NCBI GenBank assembly: GCA_030063045.1
Contig: JAQSEB010000059.1
Location: 2,232,001 to 2,296,000, forward strand
From: Pratylenchus scribneri
Taxonomy: Eukaryota; Nematoda; Chromadorea; Rhabditida; Pratylenchidae
Direction: 5' to 3'
Length of the DNA: 64,000 nt
The number at the start of each line of letters is the position of its first letter. Positions within the stretch are counted from its first letter, which is position 1. Shown here one piece after another: positions 22,966-39,900 of the stretch. Below the pieces are notes generated by a model. It made no database searches, was not told the DNA's origin, and worked only from the letters and a program-made list of their open reading frames with translations. The translations under genes and the position numbers were made by a program.

Positions 22966-25664
22966 TATTATTTCTTTTTCATTCCATGGAGGAGGCAAGA
23001 AACCTGAACTTTAAAAAATCATAAATATTATTTTATTCCGCGAAAATTAATTTAAAGTGTTGAAGGAATGGGGAATAAACAAGTGGGACCGGCATTAAAT
23101 CAATGTAAAAATTATAATTCAATGTGTGTGAATTTGAAGAAGCGAATGGGGAAGGAAATATAATATAAATTGGTTGCGCTCTTGTGGGTCGATTGAGGCG
23201 GGGTTGATGTGAATTGGAAAAAGGATAATAATAAGACGGAAAAGACGTAGCTTTCCTGACCCATTCTGTGGTTGAGCGCTCGATTCAATATAGCCGATGT
23301 TTCTTAAATTCTTAGAGGTGGCCGACCTCAACAACTTCTCATATTCTATCATTTTTCGCCTTTTTGCTCACAAAAGTTGTGTCCCTTCCCATTTCATTTT
23401 TCAAATAAAAAAAGGGAGTATTGGGGAATATTTAGGAGAAGGACATCATTGATTGGTCCGCGAAAATGGAGAGGACTTGGGCTAGAATGGATGGCGTTGA
23501 GGCTGCTGTGGGTATATTTGTTGTTGGCGGCAGCGAGGCGAATTGCTCTGCTGCTGTTGGTTTGGGAAAGGAGAGAAGTTGACAGACCTTAACCAGCCAA
23601 CTGCGGAGCGGACCCTTTTCTTCCTTACTTTTCGCTTGGGGGGGGGGGGGGGCGTCGCTGCTGGCTGCTACTTTCTTTTAGCAATCCTTAAGAGATTGTG
23701 TTTCCCTACCAAGCCTAACCCTCATTGACTGTTTCTGGCCGTCACGTCGAGCCAACAGTCGGGGCGGGAAGCAATCGATATAAAAATTTTTCCTAGCCTA
23801 CTCAATATTTTGCAACAGAGCTAAAGTGCTTTAAATTTCTTTTGGGAAAATTTTGGCTAAATTGCTGTAAATGTTTGGTGGAAGGAAGTGAAATATGTGT
23901 AGCCTGGAAGAATTTGTTTTGATGGGTGTATGGGATGGGTTTTATGGATGCTAGAAAACTGGCAAACCTATATACCATGTCATCGGCCCCTTTTCATAAG
24001 TCCAAGACTGGTGGCCGGAGGCTAATTTTTTATTTCGATGTCGGGGCTTGCCAAGGTCGTGAGATAGTGATCAGCGCGATATTATGGCCTTATTATTATA
24101 AACATTGGACAATGAAATAAAATTGTTAATTAAACTTTTGTTATTTAATTGATTAATTCTAGAAAAATTATCTGAAAATTGAATGTTAAAAATTGAAAAA
24201 TAGTATTTGTTATTATTTTGCAAATTTAAAAACCTTTTAAATATTTAAATAGGATAGAGAGATGAATTTTTATATTGCAAATTCAAGTCAACGACAATAT
24301 TTTTGCTGACTTGACTCTGAATTGATTGGTGGGTCGTGGATGATGATGAGATGGGATTGGGTTGAGTTTGAGTGAATGGAGAGAAAGAAATAGCGAATGA
24401 TTCGGTTTGGCTTGCTTGTTTTGGGATTTGGAGTGGGAGGGCACGTGAAAAAACAGCATAGTTTTGTTATCCCAAAAATGGGAAAATTATATTGCTAAGT
24501 GAAATTTTTAAAAATTTTCGTCACCATATTTTACAACCATTGATTGTGATTGCATTAATTTTTAAAACTGCTAAAAAAGTAAAGCATAAAATAGAAAACA
24601 AAGGATAAGCCGTAAGATTTTATTTGGAAGGAACGTAGAAGGAAGCCAGAATAGCAAATACGCCGTTGGCGAATAATAGTGTGAAGCTGCTAAGAAGCGG
24701 TGCAGCCCATGGCAGAGGAGGCGGTCGATTTTTCGCCACCCGAAACACATATCCGCGCCAACATCGCCGTCAGTGGTCGCGATGAAGAGGATGGAAATTG
24801 GGAATGGGGAGGGTAAAATCGATAAGCCTGCCATCGTCTTTTCAGGCAGAATGAATGACTGGGGCGAGAAGAGAAGCGGAAGGGATGCAGTAGTGCTAGT
24901 TATAGAACACAAACACCATCAAAATATGGAGGACGAAGGACCCCGTTAGCTAAAAAAATATTCTATGGGGCAATGCTGTTGAAAGATGAAGCTATTTTGT
25001 GCGTGCCACCCTACGCACAAAAAATTTCGCCACTCATCACGATAAATATTAAATGTGCCACATCTCTTTGGCAAAAAATAGCCAAAACGAAGAATTGGAA
25101 TCTCGATAAATTGTTGAAAATTTTAATTTTGACGTCTTCATCTTCAATTAGAAACAGACTTGAGGGAGGCTGAGGTTGTTGAAGGAACACAATTACAGAC
25201 ATTAATTCTGGCGTGACTTCTAACGGTAAAATGTACCAATTAATTATTTGGAAGGAAAAAATTAAAGTGCAAAATGGAAATGAAAATAAATTATAATCTT
25301 GTTATTGAAAGTCTGCGTGATTCTCATTACCTAAATTTTTCTCAATAAAATCTTTACATTTCGTGTCCAAAATAAAATGTTCGTTCATAAAAATTTTAGA
25401 TCAGGCTTATCTGCCTGTGCCTCTTCTTATCAATTTAATTTGCAATAGAATGTTAAAACCGATGTTTGCCTTATTCGTCTGAAAATGCTGCCATAGATTT
25501 GTCGGTGCTTCGTTTTTTCATTGCGGTCGCTTGCAAATTCTTATCAATTTACAATATCAATTTGCCATTCCATTAGTTGACCACAAGTCCACAACCGGAG
25601 TGATCAAATTAAAAATCATTTTATTATTTGTAGGAAAAAGGAAACTTGAATTTTTCCCAAAAAG
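22966..25664. other. Divergent intergenic region between DOT1-like and ABC transporter genes
   Basis: About 2.7 kb separates two divergent starts, so it should contain both promoters. A 15-G run is at 23638-23652. Small open frames (for example 23119-23352 and 24571-24912 on the minus strand) lack splice context and family resemblance, and I do not call genes here. A 5' UTR exon of the DOT1-like gene could lie just upstream of 23004. Confidence 0.5.
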
Positions 25665-28600
25665 ATGGTAAAACGGAATCAATTAACTTGTATCTTCCGA
25701 ACTTTGATTTTCTCTATCTTCGATATATCCGCTTCCATATTCGGAATATGTTTACATGGTTCATCTCTATCAATTCAACATTTTCGCAATGATTTTGGCT
25801 CGCCTTATACCTTCAATCGGTCTGTTCGTGATTTTTTCGTCATTTCGGTAGTATTTTTTTGGGTAAATTTTACAAAAATGAAATAAAATTCTAGCTACTT
25901 CGTATAGCATTTTTGACGATGGGCTGTTCAATTTTACTTTTCAAGAAGGAGAAGGTAGAAGCAATATTTTCTTCATTATTTTGCTCTATTTTAGGCTTCA
26001 CGTGCTCTCGGTCATTTGTCACATCTATCATTCGGAATTTGCATTCTTTTCTGTTCATTTACGCCCACAAAATTTCTCGGATTAAGGCAAGTTAGACATA
26101 CTATTACGCAAGATTTTTTGTTGTCGATGAAGATGAATGAAGACTGAAGAGTTCGAGTTTTATTCCTTATGCATTTCGCCAAAGTTTAAGACATTTTATC
26201 CAATACCGGTTTTTCGTTTCTGTTTTCGCGTTTCGGATTTCGGTCGGGTTTCGGTTTCGGCACAGCGCACAGCACAGGAAGGAATTAAACCAAAAAACCG
26301 ATAATATTTCCTGATTCAGTATGTTATTAGGAAACCATTAAAAAAGTTTCAAAACATAAATTTGTAAATGTTAAATTAGCAACTTGGTTTAATTTAAATG
26401 TTTTAAACGACTTTTTCAATGAAGCGTGCAAAAACGATTCCCCGATCACCCGATCACATAAATTGATTATAGAAAATGTAAAAAGAAAATAATTATTTTA
26501 CTTTTAGCATTTACATTTCATTTTTAGCGACAATTCTGGACCAGAACACCCTGGCACACTCTTTGTTGGCGATTTTATTTTACTCATTTCGAACACCGTT
26601 TTTGCAATTCTTGCCCATCGTGTTTGGCTTGGTTTTCTGCGAACTGCACAACGTAATGAGACAATTTATAATCGATTAGAAGAGGATGATGAGGATGAAG
26701 AATATGATGAAGATGAGGAAATGAGCGACGAAGAGCAAAATTTGTCGGATGAACAAATTAAAACGGACAAGCGGACTCATGTGATCAGTGAGTTTTACCA
26801 ATACTTAAATTCAATTGTTTTTAAAAATAATTTTAGTAATTCGTTTGCTTCAATACTGCAAAAATGAATGGATTTGGCATTTAAGCGGTTTCACGTGGCT
26901 CTTTATCTATTCATTAAGTAAAAATTTTCAAATTATTTAAATCAAAAATTATAGCCCGAATTTTTATTCCCTATTATACGGGTCAAGTCATTGCCAGTGT
27001 CGTATCCAGCAGTGGCGATAAATATGCAGCCTTGATTGATTCAGTCAAATTGATGTTATTCATTTCTGTTGTTTCGTAAGTTGAAGTTTTAAAAATTTAT
27101 GAATGAATATTTTTTCAGTGCGGTCGCCGGTGGATTGCGTGGTGGTTCCTTTGAATACGCCTATGCCCGAATCAATCGTGCCATTCGCTATAATTTGTTC
27201 TCATCCCTTGTGCGTCAGGATATTGCCTTCTTCGATCGGCACAAAACTGGTCAGTAAATATTTGTTTACTTTTTCATCAAAAACAATTTTAGGCGAAGTC
27301 ACTTCCCGTTTGACCGCCGACACCACAACAATGTCTGACACAGTCTCGCTCAATGTGAACAGTAAGTTCTTATTTTACTCAACATTTTTCATGCCAATAA
27401 CTCCAAGTTTTCCTGCGTAACACAGTGCAAATGGGCGGTTCAATGCTATTCATGATGACACTTTGTTGGCGACTTTCGCTTGTTCCTTTCATCGTTGTTC
27501 CAATCATTCTGGTGGCTTCCAAAATTTTTGGCGTTTATTACGATGTATGTTTAAATTAAAAATAAATGATTTAATTTAATTCCTTTACTTTTAGTTTCTC
27601 AGTGAAAAAGCACAGGAAGCAATTGCTCATTCCAATGATGTCGCTGAGGAGGTAATCTCTACAATGCGTACGGTTCGCTCATTTGCCTGTGAGGAATATG
27701 AAGGCGATCGTTTCTACCAAAAATTGACCAATACGCTGGGTGTAACCAAGAAGAAGGCAATTGCATATGTTGGATATTTATGGGTCAGCGAGGTATTTTT
27801 AAAAGATTTTTTCCGCATTAAACATTCAATTCGCCTTTATTAGCTATTCCAAACAATAATTAATGTTGCGGTGCTTTGGTACGGTGGCCATTTGGTTTTG
27901 ACCGGTCAACTGAATAAGGATTTGCTGGTCTCTTTCCTCCTCTATCAAATGCAATTGGCCGACAATATTCGACAATTGGGCGAGGTATTCATTCTCATTT
28001 TAGAAATTATTTTTTATTGATTTTATTGATTAAGGTTTGGACGGGGCTTATGCAAAGTGTCGGTGCCTCTCGAAAAGTATTCGAATATATTGACCGTAAA
28101 CCGGAAATTGACACAAATGGTGACTATTCGCCGGACAGATTGGATGGCCGTATCGAATTTCAGCAAGTCCATTTTGCCTATCCAACTCGACCGGACAATC
28201 ATATTCTTCGAGTGAGTTATTAAAAAAATTAATTTAATTAAAATTATTGTGCCAAAGGGTGTTTCTTTCACGGTGGAACCAGGCGAAATAGTTGCTTTGG
28301 TTGGACCCAGTGGCAGTGGAAAATCATCGTGCATTGCATTGTTGGAGAATTTCTACTCACCGGACAGTGGACGTGTTCTGGTGGATGGCGTCTCCGTCAG
28401 GGAATACGATCATCGATATATTCACAAAAAGGTTAGCCGGTGAAGAGTTAAATCGATGTATATTTTTGAATGCTAAAATTTTTAAAAAATATTCAATTTA
28501 AAATTCATATCGAAACAAAAAGAATTCGCCAATTTTAGATTTCCCTTGTCGGCCAAGAACCAGTACTATTTGCCCGCTCCATCGCCGAAAATATTGCTTA

Positions 28601-29536
28601 TGGGCTGGAGAAATGCACCACAGTGGACGTGGTCGAGGCCGCCAAAATGGCCAATGCCCATTCATTCATTGTACAAACCCGGGAACAGTACGAAACGAAT
28701 GTTGGCGAAAAAGGCAGCCAAATGAGTGGTATGAATAATTTTTACCCCAAAATATTATTTATTTGTTTTCCATTTAAAGGAGGACAAAAGCAACGAATCG
28801 CAATTGCTCGTTCCTTGGTTCGTCAACCCGTAATCCTTCTGCTTGATGAGGCCACCTCTGCGCTAGACACTGAATCCGAACATTTGGTCCAAGAAGCAAT
28901 TTACAAGAATTTGAAGGGACGTTCAGTCATTTTAATTGCTCATCGACTTTCAACTGTGGAAAAAGCCGACAAAATTGTTGTGATTAGCAAGGTTGGTTGG
29001 AATTGGGATAAAAGTATTCAAAAATATTGCAGGGACGAGTGGAGCAAATGGGCTCCCATGAACAATTATTGGCACAGGTTTTAAGCTTTAATTTACTTTT
29101 GCACAATTCATTTTTATAGGATGGAATTTATCGAAATTTGGTGCACCGGCAAATGATTGGAGGAGCAATCGGCGATGAGCGCCATTTATTGAGTCAATCA
29201 AGCGGTGGTCCAATCGAGGAAGGAGGAGAAGCGGGCACAGATGAGGCGGGGCCCTCATCCATTCGAGGTGGCGGCGGCAGCAGAGGCTCAATATTTGGAG
29301 GCAAAAAACACAGCATTGGACAAAAAATTGTTGGTGGAGGATTGAGCATTTCTCCCAGGACCATGGTAAGAATTAGGAAAGGGATTAGGGAGGTTTTTAG
29401 CCGTAACTTAAGTTTAATAGGAAATTTTCCTTTAAACATTTCATTCTATCACAAATATTAATAATTTCATTTTTAGGCACAATCTCTGTTGGCCACTTCG
29501 TTCACGCATTCCACAAACAGTCTTCAATCCAAATGA
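25665..29536 (+). CDS. HAF-4/HAF-9-like (ABCB9/TAP-like) ABC half transporter
   Basis: A half transporter with an N-terminal TMD0, a six-helix ABC exporter domain and one nucleotide-binding domain. Relatives pump peptides across lysosome-related or ER membranes; nematode HAF-4 and HAF-9 act in gut granules. Early exons are 25665-25847, 25895-25954, 25995-26086 and 26528-26787. The loop after TMD0 is very acidic ([15 protein letters not shown]). [15 protein letters not shown] and [21 protein letters not shown] mark the core helices. The nucleotide-binding domain has Walker [10 protein letters not shown]-loop [11 protein letters not shown], signature MSGGQKQR, Walker [14 protein letters not shown] and H-loop IAHRLS, all intact. 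The tail is a Gly/Ser-rich extension ending NSLQSK. The third intron (26087-26527) begins GCAAGT instead of GT. Whether it is the HAF-4 or HAF-9 orthologue is not resolved. Confidence 0.93.
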
Positions 29537-30232
29537 TTTTTATAATGGATGATTTTGATGAAAAGAATTCATATGAGATTAATGATTTTAATTAACTTTT
29601 AATTTTTTTTCTATTATATTGTTTGATTAATTTGAATTATTCAAATATTAGCAAAAATCATTTTATTAAAATAAAGGCATAAAAAGAAAAAAACGTTTTT
29701 TGTTGGGAGTTGAAAATAGGTATTTGTGCATTCATTGATGAATTGGATATAAAATAATATGCGCTCGAAGGGTGAGTTGGATAGTAATGTTCCACATAGG
29801 AAAAATTGATAAATGCCAAGCGAAGGGAAATGCCAAAAATGTGACATTGATCGTTTTTTGGATGAAAATTGAAGGAAATGCTAAATTTTTGGAGGTTTTT
29901 TGGAATTCATTTTAAGCAAACTTTATCAATCAATCAAAAAATTTATGTAAAATAATAATTGATGAGAGGGGTGGGGGGGGGGGGGGGATTGCGTGAAGGA
30001 ATTACAATTTTGTGTTGGTCTTGAGATGCTCAATTTTTGATTGTGGGAAGACAAATAATTCCTTGTACCAAGCAAATAAGTAATAAATTTGGGCATTAAA
30101 TGTGATGAAGAAAAGAGCTCAAAAAATGTCAAAAAAGTGAGTGATACAAGGAAGAGTAGCAAAATATGAGAGTAGGAAAGGAAAAATTGCATTTTTGGGT
30201 CATTAAAACAAAATAAAAACAATTAAATGAAA
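29537..30232. other. Spacer between convergent ABC transporter and Groucho genes
   Basis: About 700 bp of AT-rich 3' flank shared by two converging genes. It has a 15-G run at 29973-29987 and no supportable gene. Confidence 0.6.
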
Positions 30233-33958
<3,726 letters not shown>

Positions 33959-36900
33959 TGCTCAGAATAATTATTTTTTAAATATTAATTTGCTGGAAAT
34001 AAATTAATTTTGAAAAGAGAGGATGAAATATAATTTTTTAAAAATTAATTTATTGGTTTATTGAATTTAAAAAAAAATTTTTTTAAAGAATTTTAGAATG
34101 GATGGAGAAAGAGAAAAGATCATTATGGCGTAATTATTGGCGTCAATTGGATGGCAGGCACGAAAATTGTGACGATGGTTTGGACTTTTTTTTGTATTCG
34201 AACGAATGCGAAAAAATGCCCAACATAGAGAGAGAGATTAGTTTTACTATGAATGGTTTCATTTTGACCATTTTGGGACACGCGTAATTATGAATTCCAT
34301 TTTTGGAATTTATAAATGAAAGGAGGGAATATTTAAAAGATGAGAAAATTTGATAAAAATTGATTTAATTAATTAGGAAAAAAGTTTAGAAAGTAAGATG
34401 GCTTCCCACCAAAAAGTAGAACAGGTTGAAGGGTCATCGAATTGAATGAAAGCTCAAAAGAGCGAAGAACGTTGTCATCAAGAAAGAGGGCAAATAGGGA
34501 AGACGGAAAGGGAGAAATGAATGCGCGGGTTATTTTTTGAGGGGTCCATCGCAGCCATTTTGTGTGAGAGAGGTTTGCGCACTCGACGGACGACACATCA
34601 CACATTCAATTCATCGATGGGCGCGGGAGTTGGGACTGGGAAAGAGGCAACTGCGCGGAGGGAAGGAGGAGATTTGGGGGTGAAGACTCAAAGGATTATG
34701 ACGGAGAATAGTGGTTGAATAATGGCGGGGGAAGAGGGCCATTTTGCTCACAAAAGAGAGTAATGTTTTGTATTTGGAGGAGGCAGGAAATTGGTTGGTA
34801 AGGAAGAAGAAGAAGAAGAAGAGAAGAAGGAGGCCCTTTTGCTTGCTGCTGTTCTGACACTGATGAATGAAGAATTGGTGGAATAGAAGGGCAAGTGGCA
34901 TGTGGCAAGCGAATATACACATATTAGTGTGTATTAATGATGAATGAGGTTGTTGGGAATGGGAAGTATATATTGCTCGGTCGGTCGCCCTCTGGCGTTA
35001 GAAGCATGTCAGGAAGGAACAGAGACTCTCACCTATTTGGTGGGCTATGTGGATAAACTCCTCCTCCCTCCTTTTCTGTTTTATGGGATATGGGTCGGAG
35101 TCGGATGATGCCGACAGTCAAAATTTTCTAGAGAATTTTGAATAGTCAAAGACTAAAAGATGAGGAAATTGGAAGGGATGAGGAGAGCGCAGATTGGCGT
35201 CCGTCTCTGTTGAGCTTACGCATCATTCCAAGGGGAAAATGGGGTGGAAGAGACTGGAGAATGGATGAAGTGAGTGAGGATGATGAATTGATGTGGAATA
35301 TTAATTAGGCAGAAGAAGGAAGGTGAAAAATGATAAAATAGGAAGATCCACAAAAAAAATTGAAAGAAAATTTGGAAGTAAAATAAATTTAATAAATGGT
35401 GAAAATGGAACAAATTAATTAATAGTAATTAATTTACAAATTAGTAATTATTAAGTTTAGCTGGCGGTAAAAAAGTCTGTGGCTATGGAAAATCTCTTCG
35501 AGAGCGAAAGAAAGATTCTCGGCTTGTATTATCCAGCCCAGGTGATTGATATGAAGAATAATGATTGAAGAAATCAGTGGAAAGGACAAATGATCGATGA
35601 GAGGGGATAAAAATGTTTTTGGGTGGATAATTAATATTTTTGAATGTAAAAAAGAAAGCAATTTTGATTGATCTATTTACGAGATCGGTGTGCACAGCGT
35701 GAATTATAATTAAGAAATAAAAAGGTGAGGATGGATTATAGAGAATTAATTATGATTATTTTATTTTAATCCCACTTTAATCTCTTTTTATGGCTTACTT
35801 GATGCCGGTTTTGAAATAAATTGGCGTTGGCGGCCGTGGAGCTTGAAGGCTGATGATGGGCGGTGCTGGACGGTTTGGAACGAATTTTGGTGATATTTTA
35901 GCGAGGCAAGCCTCTGCAGAAGTTCAAAAAATTGAAATTGATTATTGACGTTCAAATAAGAGTAGTTTTCACTGCCGTTGGATACTGGAAAAATAAAATT
36001 ATTTTAATAATTATAAATACAGGATAATTTATAAAAGTAGTTATTTTATTTTTGATTATGTCGCCAACCTTTTTATTGTCGTTTTTCTGCTAATTCAATT
36101 CAGTTGAATTTGTTTCGTTGTTGTTGAATGTCCTTGTTTCTCGCCAATTTTTTTTGGTTGGCTGTCGTCAAATTGAGCGCCCACTCTGTTGCTTTGCTCA
36201 GGTGTCGGGTTGTTATGTAGTTGATGGAAGGGGCGCAAAAGCGAGGATCGCTTTTGGTGGGAAGGATGAGATGGTTGTTACCGGCGCGCCGAATGAGAAA
36301 TGAATTGATTCTGCGCCGAGCGGACACCGACGTCCCGATTTGCTGCCAGCTGCTACTTCAATTCAATGGATTTGTGTAGAGAATGAATCGAAATTGGTTG
36401 GATGGAGTGATGGGTGCTGGATGTGTAGTGAAGAGGAAAGAAGATGATGATGGGATGAGATGATGCGCCGGTCGGCTGGGCCTTTGGGTGAATGAATTTA
36501 TTCAGTTTTAGTGTAGTCGGCGGGAATTGAAAAGGATTCTCTCTGAAAAGGAGGCGACAAATTGAGTTGATTTGACTGGTTAAAAGGGCTGTGTCAGTGT
36601 CGAATGTGGGTGGGCATATATTTGAGGATTTTCAGAGATTAAATGGGAAAAAGGTCGCTTTGAAAGTGGCGGCAGATTGGGATTCGGGTGAGCGAAGGAA
36701 ATGAACAGATTGGGGTCCGCGAATGGAGCGTAAAATGGCGGTTTTTTGAAGGTGGGAAGTCGGCAAAGATGAATGGAAAATTCGGGGAAAATGGCAGAAA
36801 AAGAATTGTAAAAGAAAAGGTGAATAAATGTGTTCTCCGACCCTAAAACCCTCGATTTCCTATTTAATCGTGTAGACGATAAGCGCAATAATCTCATATA

Positions 36901-39900
36901 AAAAAGAACAAACAAAAAGTGAAATGCGTGGTTGCGCGGCGTCAAATGCAGAAGAAGGAATAAAAAAAATAATTAATAAAAAAATTAAAAATTAAAAAAA
37001 TAAAAAAAGATAAAAAGATAAAATGTCTCATATCATATTGCCAAATTATCCAAATTTAAAATAATTTTTTTATTACCGTATCCCTATCTCCCCTTGATCC
37101 CGATCCCTTGAATCGTTTTTTTCAAGACTTTTTGACAAAAATTGAATAAAATTAAATGAAAGCACTCTTCTTTCTACAATTCCATTGAGTTACAATGGAT
37201 GGTGAATGGTGGGAATGAATGAAAATGTATTTTCGGCGGGTGGGACTAGAGGGAAGCCGGCTTTTTGTGCCCTATGCCCTTCCCCCATTTCTTCATTGTC
37301 ATTTGGTAACGGCGATATGTGAGGGGGGAAGGGCATTGGCAGGTTTGGGTGGGATGAAATGGGATGCGCGCTTTTGGGGTTGTGATGGGGGAAATGGCCC
37401 TGTGGCCCTTCCAGCTTCATCCATTGCCTTCACCGTCGATGAGGTCGTCGTCGTCCAAGTGGATTGGCCAGGATGGATGAATGTGGGATGGTGGCGGGGC
37501 GGATGGGCCAAGAGACGGATTGGATTTCCTCCCCATTGCATCTCCGACTCCCAAAACCCCATTCGGCCACTGTTCAACACGCAGTAGAGCAGCACAGCAG
37601 TGCAAATGGGCAAACAGGGGCCATCAAGGGTAAGTAGTGGATAGTCCAATGGATGGATGTTTGATGTGAAGCGGATGAGGAATAAGAAGGCAAGGAGCTT
37701 GTCCATATTTTGGCCCAACTATGGTGGCTATTATTATGGATTTTAATGGAGCTTTTTAGGGGCCTCTCATATTCGAAGCCTTCAATGTTTTTTGGAAATT
37801 AAAAAGCAAAGAAATGTTAAAAAGACAGAAACCATTTAAATGGCCATATGCTCAAATGGAGAAGGTCCTTTCGCCCTACAATATATTCCCATTTTTGCCC
37901 CTTGTCCTATCTCTACCAATTGGCTGCTCTTTCTACGCCTTTCTTCTCTTCAAGTAATTGGACCGATTTGCATATCAAATTGGAAGTGGGGAGCAGACCG
38001 CAGCACCATAAATGGGGGCACAAAATTGGCTTGGCCAATGTCGGGAAGGAAAAAGAAGGAGGAGGCATTGGCCAATTTTCTGTCGATGCGTTTTGGATTG
38101 GCACCATCCATTTGGGCGGATGGATGAATGAATGAATGGATGTGAGGAAGGAGGTGATGGGGTGTAAACGAAATTGGTTGGTGGGAGTGGAGGGGGGGGG
38201 GGAAGAAGCAGCAAACACACAAATTTGAGACCAACCCTCCCAAATGGGTTGTGGAGGGGGCACAAAAACATTGAAAGGGAATTGGAGGGCAGAATGGGAA
38301 GGGGAGATTGGCCCCCCAAGGAAATGGCATTAGTCGAGATGGACCCCTCTTTTGGCCATAGTCCCCGCTTTTGCTCATTCGAGGAGCGGTTTCCTCCCTT
38401 CCCCAGCTTTCTCCATGAGTCGGTGGATGGTAGCCAACAAGGGAATTGGGGAAAGGGCGGCCATCGTCGCCGCCTCTTTTGGCCCAAATTGGCCTCTGTG
38501 TCTTTTCCCCCTCCCTCTTTTGGCCACCCAACCCCAAACAACATTGTCCGTCGGCCGAGTCGAGTCGCGGGAATAGAATGATGGGTGGGGGGGGGGGGGG
38601 GGATAGGATTAGGCCATCCGCCTAAAAAGAGGGAGGGAAGGAAGGAAATGGGCCCCTTTTGGGGGAAGTGGCCGGCCACCCTTCCTTCGAGACCATCATA
38701 GGCGCCTCATCCCTTTCCTTCCTCTAAAACCCCAAATTCTCCTCCTCTTTTGGAGTCTCGGCTTCTTCTTCCTCCCCTAAATATTCCTCCCTATCCACTC
38801 AAAATGTTGAGGAAAGGCGATGGCCCATTTGCCTCCGCGAGGGAAACAATGCGGCGACTGTGAACATTCATTCAAATGAGGGGAAATGAGGCACCCGGCT
38901 GGATAATTAAGGGGGAGGACTATGTGCCGGAAGGACATATAGCGCAATTGCCTGCCGAAAAAGAAGGGGAAAGGAATGGGAAAGGACCAGCCCGGGGCTA
39001 ATTGAACCGACACCGCAGTCAACCAAAACCCCACATTGGCATCTTTTCCTTTACATTTATTTGGCCATGGACTTGGGGGAAATGAGGCAGTGAAGAAGGA
39101 TGGATGCAAGGATGAAGGGTAATTCTACTGGGAAAGGCGCCTCAAAAAGGAAGCTGGTTGAATAGATGGCCAGACGGAATGAATGGATGGAGTGGTTTTG
39201 CGGGAATACACCAATGATGGTTTATTGTGGGGGGGGGGGGTGAATGAATGTGAGAACATTTTGGAGGCCTTTTGGATGCAATAATGGTTAATGAATTCAG
39301 CAAGAACAAAAATATTTGCCAAAAAGTGGAATAAAGATGGAGAAATTGAGTGAAAAATGGGTGGATTGGATGGCATTCAAAATGGAAAGTAACCAAATTA
39401 GAGGCTAATTATCCTCAACATCATAAGTCTTTGATTTTTAATCCAATATTGGACTAATTCCTCGGGAAAAACCAAAAAATATACCAATCCAATATTTTGA
39501 ATTATAATATTTTGGGTGACTTAAATAAGTCCCAATCCCATTAAAAACACTGAGAAGATCCGCTGCTACATTTTTGCTTAATTAAATATGAATTTATCCT
39601 TTTGGCTGTAGCACATTCCTCCGGCTGTGCATTTTGTTTATTTGAGGGACTCAATAAAATGAAGAAGGCTTTTAGTAGTAGGAATGAAGTCGTCGAGGGA
39701 GAATTGAGAATTTGACTCTATGGAATTGGTTGGCGGAATAATTTTCTCCCAGCTGCCGGTTTGCCCACTTCCAAGCAACAAAAGCACCCAAAAATGAGTG
39801 GCATTGGCCCATTTCAAAGAGGAATATGTCAGAGGAATGAAAAGGGCCACCGTCGACACCGTCGGCATTTTTGTGTTTGGAGGAATCCATCCGAAAGAAT

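Noticed and set aside
23119..23352. 77-codon frame upstream of the DOT1-like gene
   Set aside because: No similarity to the DOT1 N-terminus and no good donor joining it to the next exon; at most 5' UTR.
24571..24912. 113-codon hydrophobic frame on the minus strand
   Set aside because: Low-complexity hydrophobic translation, no splice context, and overlapping open frames on the other strand.
36580..36945. 121-codon frame on the minus strand
   Set aside because: No domain, biased composition, isolated in the gene desert, no neighbouring exon with matching phase.
37190..38680. Cluster of open frames up to 234 codons
   Set aside because: They overlap in four or more frames, are Pro/Ser/His-rich, have no splice structure and resemble no family. 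Low stop density is due to composition.
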